Assembly: GCA_036381125.1 (NCBI GenBank)
Contig: DASVDK010000162.1
Location: 1-18,228, forward strand
DNA: 18,228 nucleotides
Direction of reading: 5' to 3'
Source: DASVDK01 sp036381125 [NCBI: Thermodesulfobacteriota bacterium]
GTDB taxonomy: Bacteria > DASVDK01
Shown here piece by piece: positions 6,357 through 13,977 of this stretch. The translations under genes and the position numbers were made by a program. The notes beneath the pieces are model-generated. The model was not told the DNA's origin and did no database searches. It saw nothing but the letters and a program-made list of their open reading frames with translations. Each line of letters begins with the position of its first letter. The stretch's first letter is position 1.

Positions 6357-7241
6357 TCACGGCCGGCTCGCCAGCGCGACCCCGCCCGCCGCGAGCGCCA
6401 TGCCGAGCCACGCGGCCGCGGGCATCGCCTCGCCGAGGACCGCATACGCGATCAGGGCGGCCGTCGGGGGGACGAGGAAGAAGAGCGCGGAGACGCGCGA
6501 CACCTCGCCGTGCCGGATCATGGCGAGGAGGAGCGTGATCGAGACGAGGGAGTTGCCGACCACGAGGTAGGCGAGCGAGACGAGGAGGTCGGCCGTCCAG
6601 TCGACGCGCGGCTCCTCGATCGCCAGCGCCGCGGGCAGGACGACGGCGAGTCCCACGGCGCACTGCACGAGGTTGGCGGTCACCGGGTGATGGGTCGTCC
6701 CGAAGCGCTTCTCGTAGAGCGTCCCGGCGGTCATCGCCGACAGGGCGCCGACGGCGCTGAGGACGCCGAGGGCGGAGGTCGACGCGACGGCCGACCGGGC
6801 GCCGATCACGAGCGCGGCGCCGGAAAGGCCGAGCACGAGCCCGGCCCACCGCCGCCCGCCCACCCGCTCGCCGGCGAGCCGCGGCGCCAGCACGGCCACG
6901 ACGATCGGCTGCAGCGAGACGAGGATCGCCAGGCCGCCGGCCGTGAGCCCGAGGTCGAGCGCCAGGTAGGACAGCGCGAAGTAGAGCGCCTGGATGAGGA
7001 CGCCGATCACCGCGAGGTGCCGCCACGCGGCCGCCCCTACCGGCCAGGCGGGCCGCAGGACGGCGGCGAGGGGGAGGAGCACGGCGAGGACCACCGCGTA
7101 CCGGAGGGCGAGGAAGGTCAGCGGCTCGGCGTGGGCGAGCCCCATCTTGAGGAAGGCGAAGCCCCCCGACCAGAGCAGGAGGAAGACCGCGGGGGCCAGG
7201 TTGAGCCAGCGCGGGGCGGCGCCGCGCGAGCCGGTCGCCAC
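6357..7241 (-). CDS. EamA/DMT-family membrane transporter
   Basis: From GTG 7241 the product has 294 residues; a TTG at 7268 would add nine residues and overlap the VIT gene by 23 bases. About ten hydrophobic spans are arranged as two EamA halves: the first runs from LNLAPAVFLLLWSGGFAFLK through ILVSLQPIVVAVLAPRL, the second from ALGVLSAVGALSAMTAGTLY through VSALFFLVPPTAALIAYAVL and GEAMPAAAWLGMALAAGGVA. These are typical drug/metabolite transporter signatures; substrates in the family range from amino acids to nucleotide sugars and cannot be predicted here. It is the last gene of the LysR-VIT-EamA cluster, four bases after the VIT stop if the GTG start is right. Confidence 0.9.
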   Translation of the reverse strand: MATGSRGAAPRWLNLAPAVFLLLWSGGFAFLKMGLAHAEPLTFLALRYAVVLAVLLPLAAVLRPAWPVGAAAWRHLAVIGVLIQALYFALSYLALDLGLTAGGLAILVSLQPIVVAVLAPRLAGERVGGRRWAGLVLGLSGAALVIGARSAVASTSALGVLSAVGALSAMTAGTLYEKRFGTTHHPVTANLVQCAVGLAVVLPAALAIEEPRVDWTADLLVSLAYLVVGNSLVSITLLLAMIRHGEVSRVSALFFLVPPTAALIAYAVLGEAMPAAAWLGMALAAGGVALASRP

Positions 7242-7245
7242 GAGC

Positions 7246-8310
7246 TCAGGCGAGGCCGGCGCCGACAACGTGGCCGATGAGGTAGGCGACGACCCCCGCG
7301 CCGCCGCCCACGCCGAGCATCCGCAGGCCGCCCCGGACCGCGCCGCGGCCGGTGAAGAGGCTCAGGGCCGCGCCGACGCCGAAGAGCGAGAGCGCGGTGA
7401 GGCCGATCGCGGCGGGGAGGGCGAGGGCCCCGGCGCCCGCGAGGAACGGCAGCACCGGGACCGCCCCGCCCAGCGCGAACGAGACGAAGGACGAGACGGC
7501 GGCGCCCCACGGCGAGCCGAGGTCCTCGGGGTCGACCCCGAGCTCCTCCCGGGCGAGGACCCGGAGGGCCCGCTCCGGGTCGGCCACGATCTGCCGCGCC
7601 ATCTGCGTCGCCTCGGCCTCGCCGAGCCCGCGCGTCCGGTAGATCAGCGCCAGCTCCGCCGCCTCGTCCTCGGGGTACTGCGCCAGCTCCGCCCGCTCGA
7701 GGCCGATCTGGTACTCGTACATCTCGCGCTGCGACCGAACCGAGACGTACTCGCCGGCCGCCATGGAGAGGGCGCCGGCCAGTAGCCCGGCCAGCCCCGC
7801 GAGCAGGACCGTCTCGTGGCTCGTCGCCGCGCCGGCCACGCCGAGGATCAGCGTGGCGTTCGAGACCAGCCCGTCGTTCACGCCGAAGACCGCGGCCCGG
7901 AGGTTGCCGCCCCCGCGGGTGCCGTGGTGGCTGCGCAGCTCCTCCACCGAGTCCGGCACCGCGTGGTGCGCGGTGCTCGGCACGCTGGCGGCGTAGGCCG
8001 ACACGCCGCGGACCTTCATCGCCGCGAGCACCGGTCGCATCGCGCTCGGCCCCACGGCGCGCACGAGCGCGGCCACGACGCGGGCCCGCATCGAGGGGGT
8101 GAAGCGGCCGGGCGGCGGCGCGCCGGCCCGGGCGGCGATGGCCGCCCACACCTCGGCCTGCGCCTCGGCCGCCTCGGCGAGGCCCGCGAACAGCGCCTCG
8201 CGCGGCGTCCCCCGCTCCGCCGCCTCCACCACGCGGTAGAGGAAGGCCGACTGCTTCTCCTCGCGCCAGCTCGAGACGGCCTGCGCGGCCGACGTCCGCT
8301 CCACGTTCAC
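7246..8310 (-). CDS. VIT1/CCC1-family Fe/Mn transporter with N-terminal ferritin-like domain
   Basis: GTG 8310 lies inside the LysR stop (GTGA); 354 residues. Residues 8-110 resemble the rubrerythrin/ferritin-like domain seen in front of bacterial VIT proteins (WREEKQSAFLYRVVEAAERG, LAEAAEAQAEVW). Residues 130-354 are the CCC1/VIT domain: NLRAAVFGVNDGLVSNATLI (span 1, with Asp145), LLAGALSMAAGEYVSVRSQR (with Met183), a cytoplasmic metal-binding helical insert rich in Glu (about 195-265), then three C-terminal spans. VIT proteins export Fe2+/Mn2+ from the cytoplasm; family members with this front domain are linked to iron detoxification. The normal ExxH of the di-iron site aligns with AAEAQ here, so the ferroxidase centre appears degenerate. 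A LysR gene directly upstream suggests regulated expression. Confidence 0.88.
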   Translation of the reverse strand: MNVERTSAAQAVSSWREEKQSAFLYRVVEAAERGTPREALFAGLAEAAEAQAEVWAAIAARAGAPPPGRFTPSMRARVVAALVRAVGPSAMRPVLAAMKVRGVSAYAASVPSTAHHAVPDSVEELRSHHGTRGGGNLRAAVFGVNDGLVSNATLILGVAGAATSHETVLLAGLAGLLAGALSMAAGEYVSVRSQREMYEYQIGLERAELAQYPEDEAAELALIYRTRGLGEAEATQMARQIVADPERALRVLAREELGVDPEDLGSPWGAAVSSFVSFALGGAVPVLPFLAGAGALALPAAIGLTALSLFGVGAALSLFTGRGAVRGGLRMLGVGGGAGVVAYLIGHVVGAGLA

Positions 8311-9239
8311 CGCGCCCCCCGGCCGAAGGGGCCGGCGAGGAGCCCCGGGAGCCCCTCGCGGCAGGCCGCGCGGAAGCCGGCCACCGTCGCGTCCTCGCCG
8401 CGGCCCTTCGCATAGGCGACGGCCCACCGTCGCCGCAGCGACGGCCCCACGAGGCGCACCGCCGCGATCTCGCCGGCAGCCGCCTCCCTGGCGACCACCC
8501 AGGCCGGGACGAGCGACACCCCGAGCCCGATGCGCACCATCTCCTTCATGGCCTCCACGTAGCCGACCTCCATCCGCACGTCGAGCCGTACGCCGGCGCG
8601 GGCGAACTGCCCGAGGATGCGCCGCGAGGTGCCGGTCCCTCGATCGTAAAGGATGAAGGGCTCGCCGTCGAAGGCCGCGAGGGGGAGCCGTCCGCGGCGC
8701 GCGGCCCACGGGTGATGGGGCGCCGCGATGGCGACCTGCTCGTCCTCGCCGACGTCCTCGAGGACGAGGCCGCGCGTGCGGACGGGACGGGTGACGAGCC
8801 CTGCGTCGAGCTCGCCCTTCGCGACCGCCTCGGCGACCCGCTCCGGATGGTGCGTCGAGACCGAGACCCTGAGGTTCGGAATGCGCGACGCGAGCGCCTC
8901 GAGGAGGGGCGGCACGAGGTACTGCGCCGGCATCCCCCCCGCCCCGATGCGCAGCCGGGCCGCCGCGGCAGCCCCCTCGGCGGCCACCGCCTCGCGCGCC
9001 TCGTCGAGCAGGGCGAGCACCTGCCGCGCGTACGCGGCGAGGCGACGGCCGGCCTCCGTGAGCACCGCCGCCCGCCCGACGCGGCGGAAGAGCGGCACGC
9101 CGAGCGCCGCCTCGAGGGCCCGCACCCGGCGGCTCACGGTCGGCTGCGTCCGCTCGGCGCTCCCCGCCGCGCCGGTGAAGCTGCCCCCTTCGGCCACGAG
9201 CAGGAACGTGCGGAGGTGGGCGAGGTCGAGATCGGCCAT
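8307..9239 (-). CDS. LysR-family transcriptional regulator
   Basis: 310 residues from ATG 9239. Residues 5-64 are the winged helix-turn-helix: LDLAHLRTFLLVAEGGSFTG, AAGSAERTQPTVSRRVRALE, ALGVPLFRRVGRAAVLTEAG. The remaining part is the LysR effector-binding fold with RLRIGAGGMPAQYLVPPLLE, a DAGLVTRP segment and MVRIGLGVSLVPAWVV. It faces modA across an 81-base gap and runs into the VIT gene with a GTGA overlap. LysR proteins usually bind the divergent gap to control themselves and the opposite gene, so control of modABC, VIT, or both is likely by position. The effector is unknown. No clear Shine-Dalgarno sequence precedes the ATG. Confidence 0.93.
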   Translation of the reverse strand: MADLDLAHLRTFLLVAEGGSFTGAAGSAERTQPTVSRRVRALEAALGVPLFRRVGRAAVLTEAGRRLAAYARQVLALLDEAREAVAAEGAAAAARLRIGAGGMPAQYLVPPLLEALASRIPNLRVSVSTHHPERVAEAVAKGELDAGLVTRPVRTRGLVLEDVGEDEQVAIAAPHHPWAARRGRLPLAAFDGEPFILYDRGTGTSRRILGQFARAGVRLDVRMEVGYVEAMKEMVRIGLGVSLVPAWVVAREAAAGEIAAVRLVGPSLRRRWAVAYAKGRGEDATVAGFRAACREGLPGLLAGPFGRGAR

Positions 9240-9320
9240 GCCGAATCATACACACTCCGCATCGATCCGTGTCATATCATGTATTGGACGCAGACGACTC
9301 CGCCTGGTATCCCTTCCGGC
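9240..9320. promoter_or_regulatory. Divergent LysR/modA control region
   Basis: This 81-base gap holds one of the few AT-rich patches in the window (about 9245-9286). ATCATACAC (9245-9253) and GTGTCATATCAT (9269-9280) form an imperfect inverted repeat with ACAC/GTGT at the inner edges, which suits a LysR site. TATCAT at 9275-9280 could act as a -10 toward modA, without a good -35. Specific site positions are tentative. Confidence 0.4.
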
Positions 9321-10112
9321 ATGCACCGGCGCACCCTGATCGGCCTCCTGGTCGCCGTCGGCCTCCCGGTCGCCGGCGTCGCCCTGCCGCGCGCGCCCGC
9401 GGGGGCGGCGCCCGCGCCCACGCTCACGGTCTTCGGCGCGTCAGACCTGGCGTTCGCCTTCGAGGCGATCGTGCCGCGCTTCGAGCGGGCGACCGGCGCG
9501 AGGGTGACGCTCGTGCTCGGCTCCACCGGGAACCTCGCGAAGCAGATCGAGAACGGCGCGCCGGCGGACGCCTTCTTCGCGGCAAACGTCGGCTTCGTCG
9601 ACGCGCTCGCCGCGTCCTCCGCGGTGCGCCCGGAGTCGCGGACCCTGTACGCGCGAGGCCGGATCGTCCTCGCGACCACGCGGAGGTCGGGCCTCCGGCT
9701 GTCGTCCCTGACCGATCTCCGCCGGCCGGAGGTGAAGCGCATCGCGATCGCCAACCCGGAGCACGCCCCGTACGGGCAGGCGGCCCGGGAGGCACTCGAG
9801 ACCGCCGGCCTCTGGGACGAGGTGCGGCCGAGGCTCGTGTACGGCGAGAACATCCGCCATACGCTGCAGTACCTCCAGTCGGGTGCGGTGGAGGCGGCGA
9901 TCGTCGCGCTGTCGATCGCCGACGTACCGGGGATCGACTCGGTGCCGATCGACGCGAGCCTCCACCGCCCGATCGATCAGGCGGCCGCCGTGACGACGCG
10001 CAGCCGACAGCCCGACCTCGCCCTCGCCTTCATCCGGTTCGTGACGGGCCCCGAGGGCCGGCCGATCATGGAGCGCTACGGCTTCGCCCTGCCGCCCTCC
10101 GGGGGTTCCTAG
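9321..10112 (+). CDS. modA: Molybdate ABC transporter, periplasmic binding protein ModA
   Basis: 263 residues from ATG 9321, which begins a normal signal peptide (MHRRTLIGLLVAVGLPVAGV, cleavage near AGA-AP). An in-frame ATG at 9279 would add 14 residues before the signal. Mature protein: TLTVFGASDLAFAFEAIVPR with ligand Ser41, VTLVLGSTGNLAKQIENGAP with Ser68, then ADAFFAANVGFVDAL, IAIANPEHAPYGQAAREALE, VYGENIRHTLQYLQSGAVEA and FIRFVTGPEGRPIMERYGF. These are ModA signatures: the first and second loops supply serines to the oxyanion. The tyrosine that E. coli ModA uses near the second lobe appears replaced in AAIVALSIA, so selectivity between molybdate and tungstate is open. It leads modABC. 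Confidence 0.92.
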   Translation: MHRRTLIGLLVAVGLPVAGVALPRAPAGAAPAPTLTVFGASDLAFAFEAIVPRFERATGARVTLVLGSTGNLAKQIENGAPADAFFAANVGFVDALAASSAVRPESRTLYARGRIVLATTRRSGLRLSSLTDLRRPEVKRIAIANPEHAPYGQAAREALETAGLWDEVRPRLVYGENIRHTLQYLQSGAVEAAIVALSIADVPGIDSVPIDASLHRPIDQAAAVTTRSRQPDLALAFIRFVTGPEGRPIMERYGFALPPSGGS

Positions 10113-10119
10113 AGGAGCC

Positions 10120-10773
10120 GTGGACCTCTTCCCGCTCCGCCTCTCGCTCGCCGTCTCGGTGGCCGCCACGGCGCTCACGCTGGCGGTGGGGCTCCCCCTC
10201 GCCTGGCTGCTCGCCCGCCGGCGCTTCCCGGGGCGCGACCTGCTCGAGGCCGCCGTCGTGCTCCCGCTGGTCCTGCCGCCCACGGTACTCGGCTACTACC
10301 TCCTCACGCTCGTCGGCGCACGCGGACCGATCGGCCGCGCGCTCGGGGCGGTCGGGATCGATCTGGCCTTCACGCCGAAGGCGGCCGTGCTGGCCGCGTC
10401 GGTCGCCTCGATCGCGCTCCTCGTCAAGGCGGCGCAGGCCGGATTCGCGTCGGTCGACACCCGCCTCGAGCAGGCCGCCCGTACGCTCGGCCGCTCGGAG
10501 TGGCAGGTCTTCTGGTCCGTGACGCTCCCGCTCGCCTGGCGCTCGGTCCTGGCCGGGGCCGTCCTCGCCTTCTGCCGCGCGTTCGGCGACTTCGGCATCA
10601 CGCTCATGGTGGCGGGCAGCATCCCGGGCGTCACCCAGACGGTGCCGCTCGCGATCTACGACCGGGTGCAGGCCAACCGGATGGACGAGGCGAACGCGCT
10701 CTCGCTGCTCGCGGTCGGCGTCGTGGCGCTCCTCCTGGTCGGCCTCGGCCGGCTCGCGCGGCTCCGCTTCTGA
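10120..10773 (+). CDS. modB: Molybdate ABC transporter permease ModB
   Basis: 217 residues from GTG 10120, with AGAGGAG just before it and only seven bases after the modA stop. It has about five hydrophobic spans and the ModB/CysT permease signatures: VVLPLVLPPTVLGYYLLTLV (46-65), the cytoplasmic EAA loop at about 117-138 (EQAARTLGRSEWQVFWSVTL), and FGDFGITLMVAGSIPGVTQT. The length matches ModB (about 225). The EAA loop docks on ModC. It forms the membrane channel of the importer as a dimer. Confidence 0.95.
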   Translation: MDLFPLRLSLAVSVAATALTLAVGLPLAWLLARRRFPGRDLLEAAVVLPLVLPPTVLGYYLLTLVGARGPIGRALGAVGIDLAFTPKAAVLAASVASIALLVKAAQAGFASVDTRLEQAARTLGRSEWQVFWSVTLPLAWRSVLAGAVLAFCRAFGDFGITLMVAGSIPGVTQTVPLAIYDRVQANRMDEANALSLLAVGVVALLLVGLGRLARLRF

Positions 10774-10775
10774 CC

Positions 10776-11885
10776 ATGCTCTCGCTCGCCATCGAGAAGC
10801 GCCTCGACGGCTTCGTGCTCGACGCCGCGTGGGAGGCGGGCGACGAGGTCGTGGCGCTCTTCGGGCACTCGGGCGCCGGCAAGAGCCTCACGCTCCAGTG
10901 CCTGGCCGGCCTCGTGCGCCCGGACGCGGGTCGCATCGTCGTCGACGGCGCGGTCCTCTTCGACCACGCGCGCGGCATCCACGTCCGCCCCCAGGCCCGC
11001 CGGCTCGGCTACGTGTTCCAGGGGTACGCCCTCTTCCCGCACCTCACGGTCGAGGCCAACGTCGGCTTCGGCCTGGCCGGCAAGGCGCGCGGCGCGCGGC
11101 GCGCGCGCACGGCCGAGGTGATCGCCCGCCTCGGCCTCACGGGGCTCGAGCGTCGCTACCCGCGGGAGCTGTCGGGCGGCCAGCAGCAACGGGTGGCGCT
11201 CGGCCGCGCCCTCGCGGCCGACCCGGCCATGCTCCTCCTCGACGAGCCGCTCTCGGCGCTCGACGCGCCCCTTCGCCGCCAGCTCAGGGACGAGCTGGCG
11301 GACGTGATCCGCGAGTGGCGCGTGCCGACCGTGCTCGTGACGCACGACCTGGCCGAGGCCTTCCAGCTCGCCGACCGGATCGTCGTGTACGAGGAGGGCC
11401 GGGTCGTGCAGGCGGCGCCGAAGTCGGAGATCCTCTCGCGGCCCGCCTCCGAGCGGGTGGCACGTCTCTTCGGCGTCCGCAACATCCTGCGCGGACGGGT
11501 CGTCGACGCCTCGGCCGGCGCGATCCGCCTCGCCTGGCAGGGTCACGTCCTCACCGCTGCCAACTCCCCCTCGCAGCCCTTCCTGCCGCCGCGGGGCGCG
11601 GAGGTGGCCTTCTTCGTGCGCCCCGAGTACGTGCGGCTCGTCCGCAAGGACCGGCCGGCGCCCGAGGCGCAGAACCGCCTCACCGGCCGGATCGTCGGCG
11701 AGGTGGACATGGGGACGAGCTGGGTGCTCCGCATGGCCGTGGACGGCGGCACCGGCCGCACGTCCGGGCCCGACCTCGAGGTCGAGGTCCCGACGATGGT
11801 CTACGAGATGCTCGGCCTCGCCCGCGACCGGACCTGGCAGCTCACGATCCAGCCCGCCGCCATCCAGGTTCTCCCTTCCGGCTGA
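10776..11885 (+). CDS. modC: Molybdate ABC transporter ATP-binding protein ModC
   Basis: 369 residues from ATG 10776, two bases after the modB stop. ATPase motifs are complete: Walker A GHSGAGKS (30-37), Q-loop in VFQGYALFPHLTV (Gln82), signature LSGGQQQR (132-139), Walker B MLLLDEPLSALD (152-163), H-loop His190. The LFPHL and HVRPQARRLGYVFQ segments are characteristic of ModC. Residues 235-369 form the C-terminal regulatory region with TOBE-like strands (FFVRPEYVRLV, NRLTGRIVGEVDMGTSW, LEVEVPTMVYEMLG), which in relatives binds oxyanion and inhibits transport. It is the last gene of modABC and converges on the mutS-like gene. Confidence 0.95.
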   Translation: MLSLAIEKRLDGFVLDAAWEAGDEVVALFGHSGAGKSLTLQCLAGLVRPDAGRIVVDGAVLFDHARGIHVRPQARRLGYVFQGYALFPHLTVEANVGFGLAGKARGARRARTAEVIARLGLTGLERRYPRELSGGQQQRVALGRALAADPAMLLLDEPLSALDAPLRRQLRDELADVIREWRVPTVLVTHDLAEAFQLADRIVVYEEGRVVQAAPKSEILSRPASERVARLFGVRNILRGRVVDASAGAIRLAWQGHVLTAANSPSQPFLPPRGAEVAFFVRPEYVRLVRKDRPAPEAQNRLTGRIVGEVDMGTSWVLRMAVDGGTGRTSGPDLEVEVPTMVYEMLGLARDRTWQLTIQPAAIQVLPSG

Positions 11886-11920
11886 GCCGCGAGGTTCCGT
11901 CGAGGGACGACCTTCCGAAC

Positions 11921-12090
11921 GGGGTCAGGCCTTTCCTTTATCCTCGCCGATCGCGTTCGGTTCCCGAGGATTTCCGGACACCTACCGGCGTGGTCGCGGT
12001 CGAACCCCAGTGTTTCTCGGGGCTTTCGCTGACGGGGGGCGTGGAAAACGGAAAGACCTGACCCCGTGGAAAATGGAAAGACCTGACCCC
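11921..12090. mobile_element. REP/REPIN-like element or relic of a RAYT-type unit, no transposase
   Basis: The 170-base unit lies between the convergent modC and mutS-like genes. The right side carries two head-to-tail 25-base copies: 12041-12065 and 12066-12090, both GTGGAAAAYGGAAAGACCTG followed by ACCCC, differing only at base nine. The left side carries an inverted copy at 11921-11945 (GGGGTCAGGCCTTTCC then TTTATCCTC), matching the reverse complement at 21 of 25 positions. GGGGTCAGGTCTTTCC-type ends are known from sequences next to REP-associated Y1 transposases. The 95 bases in between do not code for a transposase. The right end stops five bases before the mutS-like stop codon. It may have been mobilised in trans. 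Confidence 0.7.
12041..12090 (+). repeat. Two tandem 25-bp repeats
   Basis: The copies abut exactly and are 24/25 identical, starting GTGGAAAA and ending GACCTGACCCC. They form the right end of the element at 11921-12090. Their much lower GC content than the flanks shows they are foreign to the local base composition. Confidence 0.9.
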
Positions 12091-12095
12091 CGGGG

Positions 12096-13895
12096 TTAGC
12101 CGCCCTGCGGGGCGCCGGCGCCGACGTCGAGCCCGACGGCGCGCATCAGCTCGAGGGCGTTGCTGCGCGTCACGACACCGGGCCGGAGCCGGTAGTCGAA
12201 GTGCAGCCGGCCCGCCTCGAGGCGATCCTCGAAGTGGACGTTGGCGGCCGCGTCGCCGAGGCTCGCGATCGCGTCGGCGAGCGCGAGGTCGTGCGTCGTG
12301 ACGAGCCCGATGGCTCCCTTCTCGACGAGGCCGCGGATCACCGACTCGGCGCCCACCGTGCGGTCGGCCGAGTTCGTGCCGCCGAGGATCTCGTCGAGGA
12401 GGAAGAGGAGCGGCGTCGGCCCGGAGGCGAGGTCGACGAGCTGTCTGAGGCGCGTGATCTCCGCGTAGAAGCGGGAGACGCCGGTCTCGAGGGAGTCCTG
12501 CACCCGGAGCGTGGCGCCGACGGCGAGCGGCGACAGGCGCAGCGCGCGCGCCCGGACCGGCGCGCCGGCCAGCGCGAGCACCACGTTGGTCCCCACGGTG
12601 CGAAGGAGCGTGCTCTTGCCCGACATGTTCGAGCCGCTCACCATGAGGACGCGCAGGCGCCCGCCGAGCCGCACGTCGTTGGGCACGGCCCGCCGCACGT
12701 CGATCAGCGGGTGCGCGAGCCCCTCGCCGTCGAGGAGCGGGCCGGCCTCGACGACCTCCGGGAAGGGATCGCGCGGATGCTCGTACGCGTAGGCGGCAAG
12801 GGCGGCGAGCGCCTCGAGCTCGCCGACGGCAGCCAGCCAGCCGCCCACCGCCCTCCCCCACCGCTGACGCCAGGCCTCGATGGCCAGCGCGAAGTGGACC
12901 GGCCACATGAGGACGAGTGCGATCGGCGCGAAGAGCTGGTTGCGCCGGGCGTCGAGCCACTGGACCAGTCGCGCGAGCTGCCGGATGCGGGCGGCGGCAG
13001 AGGCCGGCGCGAGCCGCGAACGGAGCTCGGCCAGACGAGGGCTCTCCGCCGGCTCCCGCTGGAACCGCTCGACGACCCTCGCCAGCACGGCCAGCTCGGC
13101 CGCGGCACGGTCGATCGTCGAGGTCACGCGGCCGACCCGGTCACGCCAGGCGTGGGTCACGGCCAGCTCGGCGCCGACGGCCGCGAGGAAGGGGGCGAGC
13201 GGGGCGTCGAGGAAGGCCCACGCGAGGAGGGCCGCAAGCGCGAAGGCCGACAGCAGCAGCGCCGCCAGTCGGGCGCCCCGCCCCGGCAGATCGGCCGGCG
13301 CGGCGCCCCAGGCTGCGAGCCGCTCGGGGTCGACCGCGGCTCGCACGCCGCCGGCCAGGACCTCGAGGTCCTCCCGCAGGTCGACGCGCGGCCTGAGCTC
13401 GGCGACGGCCGCCTGCCGGGCTCGCACCTCCTCGGCGCCGGCCGGGGCAAGGAGCCAGGCGGCGAGCGTCGCCTCGCCCGCGCGGGTGCGCGCCGTGCAG
13501 AGGAGCTCGAAGAGGGAGCCTCGGCCGAAGAGGTCGAGATCGGCCGCGTACGGGTGCGCGGCGTCCGCGAAGTCCGTGCGCGTCACGCCGGTCCCGGCGA
13601 AGCGGCCGTCGACGCGCGCAAGCCCCCGCTCGTAGTGGCGGCATCCCGCCTCGACGCACGCCCGCCCGGCAAGGAGCCGGCCGTGGACGACGACGAGGGC
13701 GAGGAAGCCCGCGGCCGGCAGCCACACCCAGCCCCAGTCGACCACCCCTCGCGCGGCGGCGATCGCCAGCGCGGTGCCGGCCACGAAGACGACGAGCCGG
13801 AGGTGCGCAATGGCGGCGTCGCGCCGATCGGCGGCCGCCAGTTCGGCCCGGCGCTCCGCGAGGCGGCGCTCGTAGGTGTCGCGGGGCCCGGACAT
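12096..13895 (-). CDS. Membrane-associated MutS-family ATPase
   Basis: 599 residues from ATG 13895. The C-terminal third is a MutS ATPase: Walker A GSNMSGKST (421-429), Walker B LLFLLDE (496-502), GGTNSADR (505-512, the ST-type loop) and TTH (533-535). The middle (about 120-410) reads as the MutS core/lever region, starting DLFGRGSLFELLCTARTRAG. Unlike MutS1, there is no mismatch-recognition domain, and hydrophobic spans are present at about 32-72 (two), 208-245 and 320-340. This is the membrane-anchored MutS-related family, whose function is not established; a direct role in mismatch repair should not be assumed. It is monocistronic, diverges from the quinone reductase gene and converges on modC. 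The stop codon sits next to the REP-like element. Confidence 0.85.
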   Translation of the reverse strand: MSGPRDTYERRLAERRAELAAADRRDAAIAHLRLVVFVAGTALAIAAARGVVDWGWVWLPAAGFLALVVVHGRLLAGRACVEAGCRHYERGLARVDGRFAGTGVTRTDFADAAHPYAADLDLFGRGSLFELLCTARTRAGEATLAAWLLAPAGAEEVRARQAAVAELRPRVDLREDLEVLAGGVRAAVDPERLAAWGAAPADLPGRGARLAALLLSAFALAALLAWAFLDAPLAPFLAAVGAELAVTHAWRDRVGRVTSTIDRAAAELAVLARVVERFQREPAESPRLAELRSRLAPASAAARIRQLARLVQWLDARRNQLFAPIALVLMWPVHFALAIEAWRQRWGRAVGGWLAAVGELEALAALAAYAYEHPRDPFPEVVEAGPLLDGEGLAHPLIDVRRAVPNDVRLGGRLRVLMVSGSNMSGKSTLLRTVGTNVVLALAGAPVRARALRLSPLAVGATLRVQDSLETGVSRFYAEITRLRQLVDLASGPTPLLFLLDEILGGTNSADRTVGAESVIRGLVEKGAIGLVTTHDLALADAIASLGDAAANVHFEDRLEAGRLHFDYRLRPGVVTRSNALELMRAVGLDVGAGAPQGG

Positions 13896-13977
13896 GGCCC
13901 CCGAGCGTAGCGCACGCCGCCCACGAGTGTGCTATCAGGAATGGGACACCGTTCAGAGGCATTCCAAGGAGCCGTCC

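Noticed and set aside
8311-9255. Upstream extension of the VIT frame over the LysR gene
   Set aside because: The translation there is Arg/Gly-rich shadow of the LysR gene, and GTG 8310 gives a natural coupled start.
10829-12061. Plus-strand frame running through modC into the repeat element
   Set aside because: It is the shifted frame of modC, and its tail only translates the non-coding element.
12201-13910. Long plus-strand frame opposite the MutS-like gene
   Set aside because: Low-complexity Arg/Glu/Gly translation; the minus-strand frame has complete Walker motifs.
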